64,000 nt of DNA from DYRB01 sp963845265 (GCA_963845265.1 CAWJRN010000016.1:248001-312000); one strand, 5' to 3'. Shown: positions 9,635-19,395, counted from the first letter of the stretch. Program-made: numbers and translations. Notes: a model not told the origin generated them from the sequence alone.

Positions 9635-9810
9635 AGGGCCGGACTCCGGTTGGTGCAACGCTGGTGCGGTCCAGCCTGGGACCGTCCTTGCTTGAGCTGG
9701 ATGGGGTGTATGGGGGTGATTGGGGGCCTTGGGCGGACGGCCGAATGACGTGGCCGCAGATGGGTTACCCGTCGTAAAGCCGCCCAGTATAGCCCAGACG
9801 GGCTCTCGCC

Positions 9811-9831
9811 GTGCGGTTGGTGCAACCGCAC
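9811..9831. other. perfect 8-bp hairpin downstream of lolA
   Basis: GTGCGGTT and AACCGCAC pair perfectly around GGTGC between the typA start and the lolA stop. There is no T-run, so it is a possible rho-type or processing signal for the ftsK-lolA transcript rather than an intrinsic terminator. The surrounding 257 bp contain no gene. Confidence 0.35.
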
Positions 9832-9891
9832 GACGGTACTAAGCCGCGCGTTGGACCGCTGAGCCGGAGAACCGTTGCCCCCTGCGGTCGC

Positions 9892-10560
9892 TCAGTCGAA
9901 CTGGAGGATATCGGTGGCCTTGTTCGGTTTGAGCCGGAAGAGGCTGTCAGCGAGGCCAAGATTGCGCTTGGCGCCGACGAACAGGAGCCGTGTCACCTGG
10001 CCGAAGCTGTCCTCCATCACCAGGCTGCGCAGCTCCATGCCCTCGAAGCCGACCTGGATCATCTGCACCTCGCTGTCCACGGCCTTGGGCTTCAGCTCCA
10101 CCCAGGTCAGGCCATCTCTGGTCGGCAGGTCCTTGACCGTGAAGTCCCTATCGACCGGTGCCCCCCCGGCCAGGAGCAGGGCCGGGGTCCCGGCTAAGGC
10201 CTTGGTCTGGTCCTGATGAGAGACTTGCTCCAGTTCCACGTCGTAGACGTAGACCCGGTCGCCGTCGGCCACGATGATCTGCTCGCCGGGCTTCTGGTAC
10301 TCCCAACGGAATTTGCCCGGACGCCGGAGGTAAAAGACCCCCGAGGACTCCGCCATGGCGCTGTGGTCTGCATTGAAGGTGATCTGCTCGAACTTCGACG
10401 ACAGGCTGGTGAGCCCGCTGAGGTAATCTTCCAGGGCCTGGCCCGCCGCCAACGCCGCCGACGCCGGCAACAACAGGGACGCCAGCGCGACCAGGCGGGT
10501 CAAACGGGCCAAAGCACCATGGGTGCCTTGCCGAGATTTTTGGGTGCTACGTAGGGACAC
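9892..10560 (-). CDS. lolA: outer-membrane lipoprotein carrier protein LolA
   Basis: 222 residues with an N-terminal signal (hydrophobic core LVALASLLLPASAALA). The mature part shows LolA features: LSSKFEQITF, FYLRRPGKFRWEYQ and PGEQIIVADGDRVYVYD. It shuttles lipoproteins across the periplasm from LolCDE to LolB. The start is a GTG at 10560 with GGAG 9 nt upstream. It follows ftsK on the same strand, the common gammaproteobacterial order ftsK-lolA, though here a 200-bp gap with two dispersed repeats lies between. Confidence 0.93.
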   Translation of the reverse strand: MSLRSTQKSRQGTHGALARLTRLVALASLLLPASAALAAGQALEDYLSGLTSLSSKFEQITFNADHSAMAESSGVFYLRRPGKFRWEYQKPGEQIIVADGDRVYVYDVELEQVSHQDQTKALAGTPALLLAGGAPVDRDFTVKDLPTRDGLTWVELKPKAVDSEVQMIQVGFEGMELRSLVMEDSFGQVTRLLFVGAKRNLGLADSLFRLKPNKATDILQFD

Positions 10561-10595
10561 TGCTCAATACTCCATGCGTCGCTGAGGGTCTGGGA

Positions 10596-10625
10596 TGGTG
10601 GGTCCGCTTCGCTTGACCCACCCTA
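10596..10625 (-). repeat. dispersed 30-bp palindromic repeat, copy 1
   Basis: This 30-bp block is the exact reverse complement of 58437-58466 (30 of 30 positions). It forms a hairpin from GGTGGGTC and GACCCACC-type arms around GCTTCGC. It lies between ftsK and lolA. Confidence 0.8.
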
Positions 10626-10677
10626 CCGCCGCCCGACTGCCTCGGCTTGTGGACCAGATTACTGACCGTCAGTTCAG

Positions 10678-10721
10678 AAAATCCTGTGAATCCTGCGAAA
10701 TCCGGTTAATCCTGCCCATTC
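10678..10721. repeat. AATCCTG-type dispersed repeat, copy 1
   Basis: About 44 bp with internal direct repeats of AATCC/CCTG. It resembles 13420-13463 on the other side of ftsK, sharing the order ATCCTG, AATCC, GAAA, AATCC, CCATTC. Confidence 0.5.
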
Positions 10722-10760
10722 TTCTGCCGACGGCGCCCCTGGTGCGGGTTGATGCCAGGA

Positions 10761-13271
10761 CTAATCGTCCACCGGGACAGGTGCCAGCACCTCGCGATTG
10801 CCGTTGGTCTCCGCGGCGCCCACCAGGCCGATGCGCTCCATCTCCTCGACCATGCGGGCGGCGCGGTTGTAGCCGATCTTAAGACGACGCTGCACGCCGG
10901 AGATGGAGGCGCGCCGCGATTCCACTACAAATTGCACCGCCTCGTCGAACAGCGGGTCCTGATCTTCCACGTCACCGCCACGGGGCTCAGGGTCGATGCC
11001 GGGGATCGCCTCGCCTGGGTCTTGCAGGATGTTCTTGATGTAGTCGGGCTTGCCGAGCTGTTTGAGGAAATCCACCACCCTATGGACCTCGTGGTCGTCC
11101 ACAAAGGCACCGTGGACGCGCTGGGGGATACTGGTCCCCGGCGGCAGGTAGAGCATATCCCCGTGCCCCAGGAGTTGTTCGGCGCCCATTTGGTCGAGCA
11201 CGGTGCGCGAGTCCACCCGGGCAGAGACCTGGAAGGCGACGCGGGTGGGGATGTTGGCCTTGATCAGTCCGGTCAGCACATCCACCGAGGGCCGCTGGGT
11301 GGCCAACAGCAGGTGGATGCCCGAGGCACGGGCCTTCTGGGCCAGGCGGGCGATGAGTTCTTCGACCTTCTTGCCCACCACCATCATCATGTCCGCCAGT
11401 TCATCGATGATGACGACGATGTAGGGTAGGTGCGCCAAGGTCGGCGGCTCGACGGCCTCCTCTCCAAACAGGTCGCTGTCCGCCGGGACCCAGGTCGGAT
11501 CCGCGATGGGTTCGCCTGCCTCCTCTGCGTCCGCCACCTTGCGGTTATAGCCAGCGATGTTGCGCACACCCAAGCGGGACATGAGCCGATAGCGGCGCTC
11601 CATCTCCCCCACGCACCAGCGCAGGGCATTGGCAGCCTCCTTCATGTCCGTGACCACCGGGGTGAGCAGGTGTGGAATGCCCTCGTAGACCGAGAGTTCC
11701 AGCATCTTGGGGTCCACCATGATGAGACGCACGTCCTTGGGCCCGGCCTTGTACAGCAGGCTCAGGATCATGGCGTTGATCGCCACCGACTTACCCGATC
11801 CGGTGGTACCGGCGATCAGGGCGTGGGGCATCCGGCCCAGGTCCGCCACCACCGGATCGCCCGAGATGCTCGATCCCAGGGCCAGGGTGAGGGGGGACTT
11901 GGCCTCCTGGTAGACCGCAGACGAGAGCACCTCGCTGAGAAAGACGATTTCGCGCTGTTCGTTGGGGATCTCAAGCCCAATCACCGATTTTCCGGGGATG
12001 ACCTCCACCACCCGCACGCTGATCGTGGACAGGGCGCGGGCGATGTCCTTGGCCAGGCCGGTGATCTTGCTGACCTTGATACCCGGGGCCAGCTGCAACT
12101 CGAACAGGGTCACCACAGGCCCTGGCAACACGTCCACGACCTGTACCGTGACGCCAAAATCCGCCAGGATGGTTTCGACCATGGCCGACAGGTCTTCGAG
12201 CTTGGCCTGGGAATAGCCCTTCCCGCTCTTGTGCGCCGGGTCGAGCAATTCCAGGGGCGGGTGCACGGTATCGGCGTTGAAACCCGGCGGCAACGGAAGC
12301 TGGCGCTCGTCGACCTTGGCCGGCTTGCTGCGCTGGGGAGCCCGAAGGGACGCCTTGGGGTTGGACCTCGGAGTGACTTCGTCATTGGGGGCCGGGACGA
12401 CATCGACGGCGTGCCTCGAGTCCAGATCGCCATCCGCGTACCGTTCCAGCAGGGCATCGATGTCCATTGGCGCCCCGAATGACGACTCGGGCGCCGGCAA
12501 CAGGTGCGGTTCCCGCCGCTTGGGGCGCCTTGCCGGCTCATCCTCGCCATCGTCCGCCGCGTCGAAGGCATAATCGCCGCCGTCGTCATTATCATCGTCG
12601 ACCCGCCGGCCGCCGCTGAACCAGACCCCGACCCTGGCGCCCAGCCCCGCGACCCTCGCATAGAGCCAGTCGAGGCTGTCGAGCACCGCCCCGCCGATGC
12701 CATCGATGACCGCCACCCAGGAGACGCCGACAAACAGGCTGACGCCAACCAAAAGGGTGCCACCCAGCAACAAGGACGCGCCCCTGATGCTGAATGCACC
12801 GACCATGGCACCGCCCAGCATCTGGCCCAGGCCACCACCAATACCGATCGGGAGGCCCTCTGCGGCGTGGCCGGCCACATGTAGGTCCGCGAAGGCGGTC
12901 CCTGCGACCAGGGTCAACACAAAGCCGACCCAACGCAGGCTCAGCTGATAGAAGCGATTCTCGCCCTCGCGGCGCCCATTGTGCAGCACCAGGTACCCAC
13001 TCCAGGCGACCCCCACGGGAACCAGGTAGGCGAAGACCCCGAACAGGCTAAGGGTCACATCCGCAAACCAGGCACCGACGACCCCGGCAGGGTTGACGAC
13101 ACCATCCGCAGGCCCGGCGTAGGACCATCCCGGATCTTCGGGCGTGTAGTTCACCAGCGCCAGCACCAGGTAGAGGGCTACCACGAAGACCCCCAGCATG
13201 GTCACCTCGCGGACCACCCGCTCAAAACGGTCACCAAAGGTCAACTCACCGATTCTGGTCGCCTGCGCCAC
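10761..13271 (-). CDS. ftsK: DNA translocase FtsK
   Basis: 836 residues. The N-terminal membrane domain (about residues 1-190) has four to five helices that anchor it at the septum. A short acidic, Arg-rich linker follows (220-330). The RecA-like motor has Walker A GTTGSGKS (488-495) and Walker B VVIIDELADMM. The C-terminal gamma winged-helix domain (SISGVQRRLKIGYNRAARM) reads the KOPS sequences. It pumps chromosome ends toward dif and activates XerCD. A GTG start at 13271 has GGAGGAG 7 nt upstream. The linker is much shorter than in E. coli, as in many other bacteria. Confidence 0.97.
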   Translation of the reverse strand: MAQATRIGELTFGDRFERVVREVTMLGVFVVALYLVLALVNYTPEDPGWSYAGPADGVVNPAGVVGAWFADVTLSLFGVFAYLVPVGVAWSGYLVLHNGRREGENRFYQLSLRWVGFVLTLVAGTAFADLHVAGHAAEGLPIGIGGGLGQMLGGAMVGAFSIRGASLLLGGTLLVGVSLFVGVSWVAVIDGIGGAVLDSLDWLYARVAGLGARVGVWFSGGRRVDDDNDDGGDYAFDAADDGEDEPARRPKRREPHLLPAPESSFGAPMDIDALLERYADGDLDSRHAVDVVPAPNDEVTPRSNPKASLRAPQRSKPAKVDERQLPLPPGFNADTVHPPLELLDPAHKSGKGYSQAKLEDLSAMVETILADFGVTVQVVDVLPGPVVTLFELQLAPGIKVSKITGLAKDIARALSTISVRVVEVIPGKSVIGLEIPNEQREIVFLSEVLSSAVYQEAKSPLTLALGSSISGDPVVADLGRMPHALIAGTTGSGKSVAINAMILSLLYKAGPKDVRLIMVDPKMLELSVYEGIPHLLTPVVTDMKEAANALRWCVGEMERRYRLMSRLGVRNIAGYNRKVADAEEAGEPIADPTWVPADSDLFGEEAVEPPTLAHLPYIVVIIDELADMMMVVGKKVEELIARLAQKARASGIHLLLATQRPSVDVLTGLIKANIPTRVAFQVSARVDSRTVLDQMGAEQLLGHGDMLYLPPGTSIPQRVHGAFVDDHEVHRVVDFLKQLGKPDYIKNILQDPGEAIPGIDPEPRGGDVEDQDPLFDEAVQFVVESRRASISGVQRRLKIGYNRAARMVEEMERIGLVGAAETNGNREVLAPVPVDD

Positions 13272-13679
13272 TATTGAACTCCTCCAAATGTTCGCCCGAT
13301 TATAGCCTTGGCTCCGATTCTTCGTGCAACTTCGCGTTCAGGGCCTCGCCACGGCCTACCCTGTGGCCAAAGCCGAAGGTGGTCGCACCTGGTTGGTCAT
13401 GATGCCTGTTGCCGCGGGGAAGATCCTGCAAATCCGACGAAAGCCTGTCAATCCAGGCCATTCGGTATCGGCCGCCCGGAACCCGGACGGATCGCCTCGG
13501 ACGCACCGCCGCCAAGGACCGTCGCGACGCACCCGGCGGGTCTGGGTTTACCCTGGTCAGCCCACACCTTACCATGCAGGAAAATTTGCACCGGGCAGGC
13601 TGCGCTCAACCACACGCGCCTGCCCCCAGTGTCCCGCCGGCCCCTGTATCCCCGGCACCTTGTCCCCTTGGAGCATCCC
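13272..13679. promoter_or_regulatory. ftsK-trxB divergent intergenic region
   Basis: 408 bp between divergent genes, so promoters for both should lie here, but I see no confident -35/-10 pair. Long frames on the plus strand are low-quality extensions of the trxB frame. It contains the second AATCCTG-type repeat (13420-13463) and a GGAG ribosome binding site 6 nt before trxB. Confidence 0.5.
13420..13463. repeat. AATCCTG-type dispersed repeat, copy 2
   Basis: Diverged copy of 10678-10721 in the same orientation. It shares ATCCTG, AATCC, GAAA, CAATCC/TAATCC and CCATTC in order. Together the two copies flank ftsK. Confidence 0.45.
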
Positions 13680-14645
13680 ATGACCGACACCAAGCACTGC
13701 CGCCTGCTCATCCTGGGCTCGGGCCCGGCCGGCTATGCCGCCGCCGTCTACGCGGCCCGCGCCAACCTCAAGCCTGTCATTGTCACCGGCATGGAACAGG
13801 GCGGTCAGCTGATGACCACTACCGACGTGGACAATTGGCCCGGCGACCCGGACGGCGTCCAGGGCCCCGACCTCATGGACCGAATGCGCCGCCACGCCGA
13901 GCGCTTCGAGACCGAAATGATCTTCGACCACATCAACGAGGTGGACCTGAGCGCCCGCCCCTTCCGCCTCACCGGCGACGCCGCCGTCTATACCTGCGAC
14001 GCCCTGATCATCTCCACAGGCGCCAGCGCCCGTTACCTGGGCCTACCCTCGGAGACCGAGTACCGCGGGCGCGGTGTCTCCGCCTGCGCCACCTGTGACG
14101 GCTTCTTCTATCGCAACCGCCGGGTCGCGGTCATCGGCGGCGGCAATACCGCCGTGGAGGAGGCCCTCTACCTGGCCAACATCGCCGAGCACGTCACCGT
14201 CGTCCACCGGCGCGACGCCCTGCGCTCCGAGAAGATCCTGCAACAGCACCTGTTCGACAAGGCCGAGGCCGGCAAGGTGACCATCGAGTGGTTCCATGTC
14301 TTGGATGAGGTCCTCGGCGACCCCTCCGGGGTCACGGGCATGCGCATCAAGGACGTGCGAGATGGATCCACCAAGGACATCGATGTGCACGGCGTCTTCA
14401 TCGCCATCGGCCATCAGCCCAACACCGCCATCTTCGACGGCCAGCTCGACATGTCCGGCGGCTACATCAAGGTCCAGAGCGGCACCGACGGCAACGCCAC
14501 CGCCACCTCGGTCCCCGGTGTCTTCGCCGCCGGGGACGTGATGGACCACGTCTACCGTCAGGCCATCACCTCCGCCGGGACTGGCTGCATGGCCGCCCTC
14601 GACGCCGAGAAGTACCTCGACGCCCTGGCCGCAGAGGGCAAGTAG
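13680..14645 (+). CDS. trxB: thioredoxin-disulfide reductase
   Basis: 321 residues. It transfers electrons from NADPH through FAD and a redox disulfide to thioredoxin in the cytoplasm. The FAD-binding GSGPAGYAAAVYAARA (13-28), the CATC active site at Cys136/Cys139 and the NADPH-binding GGGNTAVEEALYLAN are intact, and GVFAAGDVMD near the C-terminus is the second FAD contact. GGAG lies 6 nt before the ATG at 13680; the longer open frame upstream has no family support. Confidence 0.96.
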   Translation: MTDTKHCRLLILGSGPAGYAAAVYAARANLKPVIVTGMEQGGQLMTTTDVDNWPGDPDGVQGPDLMDRMRRHAERFETEMIFDHINEVDLSARPFRLTGDAAVYTCDALIISTGASARYLGLPSETEYRGRGVSACATCDGFFYRNRRVAVIGGGNTAVEEALYLANIAEHVTVVHRRDALRSEKILQQHLFDKAEAGKVTIEWFHVLDEVLGDPSGVTGMRIKDVRDGSTKDIDVHGVFIAIGHQPNTAIFDGQLDMSGGYIKVQSGTDGNATATSVPGVFAAGDVMDHVYRQAITSAGTGCMAALDAEKYLDALAAEGK

Positions 14646-14656
14646 CGGCAACCCCA

Positions 14657-15733
14657 ATGGACCAAGACCAGACCCAGGACCTGCAGGAACGCCTGCGCGC
14701 CGCGGCGGCGGCGTCTACACCCCTGTGCCTGCGCGGAGCAGGCTCCAAGGGCTTCATCGGGCGTGCCGCGACCGGCGAACCCTTGGTCGTTGCCGGGCAC
14801 AGGGGCATCGTCAACTACCACCCCAAGGAGCTGGTGATCAGCGCCCGCGCCGGGACCAGCCTGGACGCCATCGAGGCGGCCCTGGCCGAGCACGGTCAGG
14901 GCCTGCCCTTCGAACCCCCGCGCCTGGGACCCGGCGCGACCCTCGGCGGGACCATCGCCTGCGGGCTGTCCGGCCCAGCGCGACCCTATGCCGGTTCGGC
15001 ACGGGACTTCGTGCTGGGCACCCGGGTCCTGACCGGGCGTGCCGAGGTCCTGCGCTTCGGCGGCGAGGTGATGAAGAACGTGGCGGGATACGACATCTCG
15101 CGGCTCATGACCGGGGCCATGGGCACGCTGGGGGCCCTGCTGGAGGTGAGCCTCAAGGTGCTGCCCCTGGCGGCGGCGACCCGCACCCAGGCCCTGGAGA
15201 TGGACCAGACCGAGGCCATCGCCACCATGAACGCCTGGGCGGGCCGGCCCCTGCCGGTCACCGCCACCTGCTGGGCCCAGGGTCGGCTGCTAGTGCGCCT
15301 GTCCGGGGCCGAGACCTCCGTCGCCCAGGCGGCGCGGGAGGTCGGCGGCGAGCCCTTGGAGGAGGCAGACACGTTCTGGCGCGATCAGATCCGCGAGCAG
15401 CGCCACCCCCTGTTTCATGGCGAGGCGCCCCTGTGGCGCCTGTCCCTGCCCCCGGCCACCCCACCGCTTGGCCTGCCTGGGCTAGACCCGGAGACGACCC
15501 TCGTCGAGTGGGGCGGCGCCCAGCGCTGGGCCCACGCCAACCTGGACCCAACCAAGGTCCGCGATGCGGCGGCAAACCTCGGTGGTCACGCCACCCTGTT
15601 CCGCGGCGGCACCCGCAGCGGGGCCATCTTCCACCCCTTGCCGCCCGCCCTGATGCGCATCCACCGTAATCTCAAGCGCGCCTTCGACCCCCAGGGGCTC
15701 CTCAACCCCGGCCGCCTCTATCCGGAGCTGTAG
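14657..15733 (+). CDS. glcE: glycolate oxidase FAD-binding subunit GlcE
   Basis: 358 residues. It has the PCMH-type FAD-binding half (LVISARAGTSLDAIEAAL, then FEPPRLGPGATLGGTIACG) and the conserved GEVMKNVAGYDISRLMTGAMGTLG. The C-terminal part is the small FAD-oxidase domain ending LNPGRLYPEL. With GlcD and GlcF it oxidises glycolate to glyoxylate, feeding electrons to the respiratory chain; in an autotroph this handles the 2-phosphoglycolate from Rubisco oxygenation. It lies 11 bp after trxB and 10 bp before glcF. The catalytic subunit glcD is not in the window. Confidence 0.93.
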   Translation: MDQDQTQDLQERLRAAAAASTPLCLRGAGSKGFIGRAATGEPLVVAGHRGIVNYHPKELVISARAGTSLDAIEAALAEHGQGLPFEPPRLGPGATLGGTIACGLSGPARPYAGSARDFVLGTRVLTGRAEVLRFGGEVMKNVAGYDISRLMTGAMGTLGALLEVSLKVLPLAAATRTQALEMDQTEAIATMNAWAGRPLPVTATCWAQGRLLVRLSGAETSVAQAAREVGGEPLEEADTFWRDQIREQRHPLFHGEAPLWRLSLPPATPPLGLPGLDPETTLVEWGGAQRWAHANLDPTKVRDAAANLGGHATLFRGGTRSGAIFHPLPPALMRIHRNLKRAFDPQGLLNPGRLYPEL

Positions 15734-15743
15734 CGTCCCAGCC

Positions 15744-16961
15744 ATGCAAACCGCGATCCTCAGAGAGATCCTCGCCACCCCGGAGGGCCAGGAGGCCGAC
15801 GCCATCCTGCGCGCCTGCGTCCACTGCGGGTTCTGTACCGCCACCTGTCCCACTTACCAGTTGCTCGGCGACGAGCTGGACGGACCACGGGGGCGCATCT
15901 ACCAGATCAAGCAGGTCCTGGAGGGGCATAAGCCCACCCGCATCACCCAGCTGCACCTGGACCGCTGCCTGACCTGCCGCTCCTGCGAAACCACCTGCCC
16001 CTCCGGGGTACGCTACGGGCGCCTGGCGGACATCGGCCGCGCCCTGGTCGATCGCCAGGTCGAGCGTCCAATCGGCGAGCGCCTGATGCGCCGGCTGCTC
16101 ATCGCCCTGGTCCCCCACCGACGGCTGATGTGGCCCCTGATCCGACTGGGCCAGGTGTTTCGACCCATGCTACCCGCCGGGCTCAAGGCCAAAGTCCCGA
16201 CCCGGCGCAGGCCCGGTACCAGGCCCAAACCCCTCGGTGGGCGCAAGGTCATCGCGCTGACCGGCTGCGCCCAAGCCGTCGCCACCCCGGTCACCAATGC
16301 CGCCCTGGCACGCATCCTGGCCCGGCTCGGCATCGATCTGGTCGAACCCAGGGCCGCCGGTTGCTGCGGCGCCGTCGCCTACCACCTCAACGACCAGGCG
16401 GGCGGGCTCGCCGCCATGCGCCGCAACATCGACGCCTGGTGGCCCTTGGTCGAAGCAGGGGCGGAGGCCATCCTGGTCAGCGCCAGCGGCTGCGGGGCCT
16501 TGGTCAAGGAATACGGCCACCTGCTGGCCCAGGACCCGGACTATGCCGCCAAGGCGGCCAAGATCGCCGCCCTGACCCAGGACCCGGTGGAGCTGCTGGC
16601 CGCGGAGGATCTGACCCCATTGGGCAAGCCGGGAGACGGGCGGCGGGTCGCCTTCCACGCGCCCTGCACCCTGCAACACGGTCAGCAGATCAAAGGGGTG
16701 GTGGAGGGGCTGTTGACGCGGCTGGGCTTCGAACTGACACCCATCTCCGACGGGCATCTATGCTGCGGGTCCGCTGGAACCTACTCCATCCTGCAACCGG
16801 AGCTGGCCCTACGACTGCTGACCAATAAGGTCGCGGCCCTCGAGGCCGGCGAACCGGAGATCATCGCCACCGCCAACATCGGCTGTCAGCTTCACCTGGA
16901 GGCAGGGGCCGGACGGCCGATCCTGCACTGGCTGGAATTGGTGGACCCCGGCGTCTGCTGA
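15744..16961 (+). CDS. glcF: glycolate oxidase iron-sulfur subunit GlcF
   Basis: 405 residues. Two 4Fe-4S clusters are evident (CVHCGFCTATCP and CLTCRSCETTCP, residues about 30-90), followed by two CCG domains (RAAGCCGAVAYHL and HLCCGSAGTYSI) typical of electron-transfer subunits of this type. It passes electrons from the GlcD/GlcE flavins to quinone at the membrane. It probably forms an operon with glcE and ends at a strong hairpin. Confidence 0.95.
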   Translation: MQTAILREILATPEGQEADAILRACVHCGFCTATCPTYQLLGDELDGPRGRIYQIKQVLEGHKPTRITQLHLDRCLTCRSCETTCPSGVRYGRLADIGRALVDRQVERPIGERLMRRLLIALVPHRRLMWPLIRLGQVFRPMLPAGLKAKVPTRRRPGTRPKPLGGRKVIALTGCAQAVATPVTNAALARILARLGIDLVEPRAAGCCGAVAYHLNDQAGGLAAMRRNIDAWWPLVEAGAEAILVSASGCGALVKEYGHLLAQDPDYAAKAAKIAALTQDPVELLAAEDLTPLGKPGDGRRVAFHAPCTLQHGQQIKGVVEGLLTRLGFELTPISDGHLCCGSAGTYSILQPELALRLLTNKVAALEAGEPEIIATANIGCQLHLEAGAGRPILHWLELVDPGVC

Positions 16962-16962
16962 G

Positions 16963-16985
16963 GACCGGCGCCTAGGGCGCCGGTC
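16963..16985. terminator. perfect 10-bp hairpin between convergent genes
   Basis: GACCGGCGCC pairs perfectly with GGCGCCGGTC around a TAG loop, starting inside the end of the glcF gene region. It has no T-run, so it may be a rho-assisted or bidirectional stop shared with the minus-strand gene ending at 17012. Confidence 0.5.
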
Positions 16986-17011
16986 GAACGCACAACGCCG
17001 GAACGGCGCCG

Positions 17012-17413
17012 TTACTGACAGCCCATCGCCGCCTTCATCTCCTTCATCCGGCCCGCCTGCACACCGGTGGCCAGGCCCTTGGCCTTCTCCTTGTCGCCGG
17101 CATAGAGCGCAGGGATGATCTCGGTCTCGCGGGTCTGCACGAAGGCATCCCACACCGGCTTGAAGGCGCTCGCCTTGGCGGCATCCGGACCTGTGGCCAT
17201 GGCGGCCAGGTCCGCATCGAGCTTGGCGCTGGCCGCGTGGACCATGGCCTTATGGCCATCCAGCTTAGCCGCGTCCGCCTCGCCGACCATGGCAACCAGG
17301 GCGCTACGCGCTTCGCCGAGATTGGCACAAGCATCCGCCGGGGTGGCGGCCCCGACGACGGGCGCGGCGCAGCACAGAAGGGCAGCAGAAAGCACAGGCA
17401 AGAAACGGGTCAT
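17012..17413 (-). CDS. small secreted helical protein of unknown function
   Basis: 133 residues with a clear signal peptide (MTRFLPVLSAALLCCAAPVVGA). The mature part is nearly all helical, rich in Ala and Lys, with one Cys near each end (ACANLGEA and AAMGCQ) that could form a disulfide closing a four-helix bundle. The segment TRETEIIPALYAGDKEKAK resembles the four-helix ligand-binding domain of chemoreceptors, by pattern only. It is monocistronic. Its function is unknown. Confidence 0.7.
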   Translation of the reverse strand: MTRFLPVLSAALLCCAAPVVGAATPADACANLGEARSALVAMVGEADAAKLDGHKAMVHAASAKLDADLAAMATGPDAAKASAFKPVWDAFVQTRETEIIPALYAGDKEKAKGLATGVQAGRMKEMKAAMGCQ

Positions 17414-17606
17414 GGGGATCTCCTTCAGAGTGAGGCAGGGTGAGACGAGTCGCGGACCCCTTGCGGGTCCACCCAGAGGCAGCCATAGGCCATGCTCAGG
17501 GCATGGGCATCATTCCCCCAGCCCCTCCCCTGCTCCTTAACCTGGATCAAGCCGCGGCTCCTACGCTCCACTCCCTTTCGGGTCTCTGGGTCGAACATAC
17601 ATCCGA

Positions 17607-19395
17607 CTAGCCCGCCTCCGGCCGGGCGCGCAACCGCAGCCCGAGCTCCTTGAGCTGGGCCTCGTCCACGTCGGAGGGGGCGGCGGTCAGTGGACAGGCG
17701 GCGGACTGGGTCTTGGGGAAGGCCATCACATCGCGGATCGACTCGGCCCCAGCCATGAGCATGACCAGGCGATCCAACCCGAAGGCCATGCCGCCATGGG
17801 GCGGCGCGCCAAACTTCAGCGCCTGCAGCAGGAAGCCGAAGCGGTCCTCGGCCTGCTCGTCGGAAATGTTGAGCAAGCGGAAGATGCTGCTTTGCAGCTC
17901 CGAGCGATGAATACGGATGGAGCCACCACCGATCTCGCGCCCATTGAGCACCATGTCGTAGGCGCGCGACAGGCAGGCTCCAGGGTCCTTCTCCAGCAGG
18001 GGGATATGCTCCTCCTTGGGGGCGGTGAAGGGGTGATGGATGGCGTTCCAACGACCCGCCTGCTCATCGCGGTCGAACATTGGGAAGTCCACCACCCACA
18101 GCAGGTGCCAGCCCTCGGCCATGAGCCCGCGGTCCTGACCCAGGCGCACCCGCAGGGCCCCCAGGGCCTCGTTGACCACCTTGGCCTTGTCCGCACCGAA
18201 GAAGATCAGGTCGCCATCCACAGCCCCGGTGCGGCTCATGATGGCGTCCACGGCATCATCGGGCAGGAACTTGAGGATGGGCGATTGGAGCCCCTCGCGC
18301 CCCTTGGTCGCCCACTCGTTCACCTTGATGTAGGCGAGGCCTCTGGCCCCATAGATCCCGACGTATTTCGTGTACTCGTCGATCTCCTTGCGGGTCAGGG
18401 TACCGCCACCGGGCAGGCGCAGGGCGGCGACGCGCCCCTGAGGGTCCTGGGCCGGACCGGAGAAGACCTTGAAGTCCACCCCCGCCATCAGGTCGCCCAC
18501 GTCCACCAACTCCAGGGAGCAGCGTAGGTCCGGGCGGTCCGAACCGAAGCGACGCACGGCCTCTTCGTAGGTCATGCGCGGCAGGGGCGCGGGTAGCTCC
18601 TCGCCACGCACCTCGCGGAACAGGGTGCGGACCATGTCCTCCATGATGGCCATGAAGGCGTCTTCGTTCAGAAACGAGACCTCGATGTCGAGCTGAGTGA
18701 ACTCCGGCTGGCGGTCGGCGCGCAGGTCCTCATCGCGGAAGCAGCGGGCCACCTGATAGTAGCGGTCCATGCCGGACATCATGAGCAGCTGCTTGAAAAG
18801 CTGCGGCGACTGGGGCAAGGCAAAGAACTGCCCCGGATGGGTGCGGCTCGGGACCAGATAGTCCCGCGCGCCCTCCGGCGTGGACTTGGTCAGGATGGGG
18901 GTCTCGATATCCAAAAAGCCGTGGTCGTCCAGGAACCGGCGCAGGGACTGGGTGACCCGGCTGCGCAGGCGCAGGCGCTCCAGCATCTCAGGGCGACGCA
19001 GGTCCACGTAGCGGTAGCGCAGGCGCAGTTCCTCAGAGGCGTCCCCGTAGTGCTCGTCGATCTGGAAGGGCGGGGTCTCGGAGCTGTTGAGGACCGTCAG
19101 CCCCAGTCCCAGGACCTCGATCATGCCCGTGGAGCGCTCCCGGTTCTGCGGTGCCCTCGGGGCGCGGGCGAACCCGGCCATGGACCTGCAGCACGTACTC
19201 ACCACGCACCGCCTCGGCGCGCTGGAAGATCTCGGGGGTATCCGGGTCGAAGACGACCTGGACCAGGCCATCGCGGTCGCGCAGGTCGATGAAAATGACC
19301 CCACCGTGGTCCCGCCGCTTCTGCACCCAACCGCAGAGGGTGACCTCCTGCCCGATGTGCCCTTCGTCGAGCCCCCCGCAATAGTGACTGCGCAT
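17607..19395 (-). CDS. aspS: aspartyl-tRNA synthetase, with one frame break
   Basis: About 595 residues if read across one frame break. The start is the ATG at 19395 (MRSHYCGGLDEGHIGQEVTL), beginning the anticodon-binding OB fold. Frame is lost at 19146, where an extra base turns the expected codons TANRERSTG into EPGALHG; the rest continues in another frame (MIEVLGLGLTVLN onward) to the stop at 17607. Class II motifs follow: RYRYVDLRRPEM, ATPEGARDYLVPSR-like TPEGARDYL, the FRDEDLRADRQPEFTQ motif 2 and a GLDRLVM motif 3. It is an essential enzyme, so a sequencing error is the likeliest explanation. Confidence 0.93.

Noticed and set aside
9635..9658. TTG start for typA
   Set aside because: It adds eight residues not found in TypA; the GTG at 9634 gives the family start.
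8204..9748. Plus-strand 514-codon frame opposite typA
   Set aside because: It is a GC-rich shadow of typA with no domain.
14043..14657. Minus-strand frame opposite trxB
   Set aside because: Composition and position show it to be a shadow of trxB.
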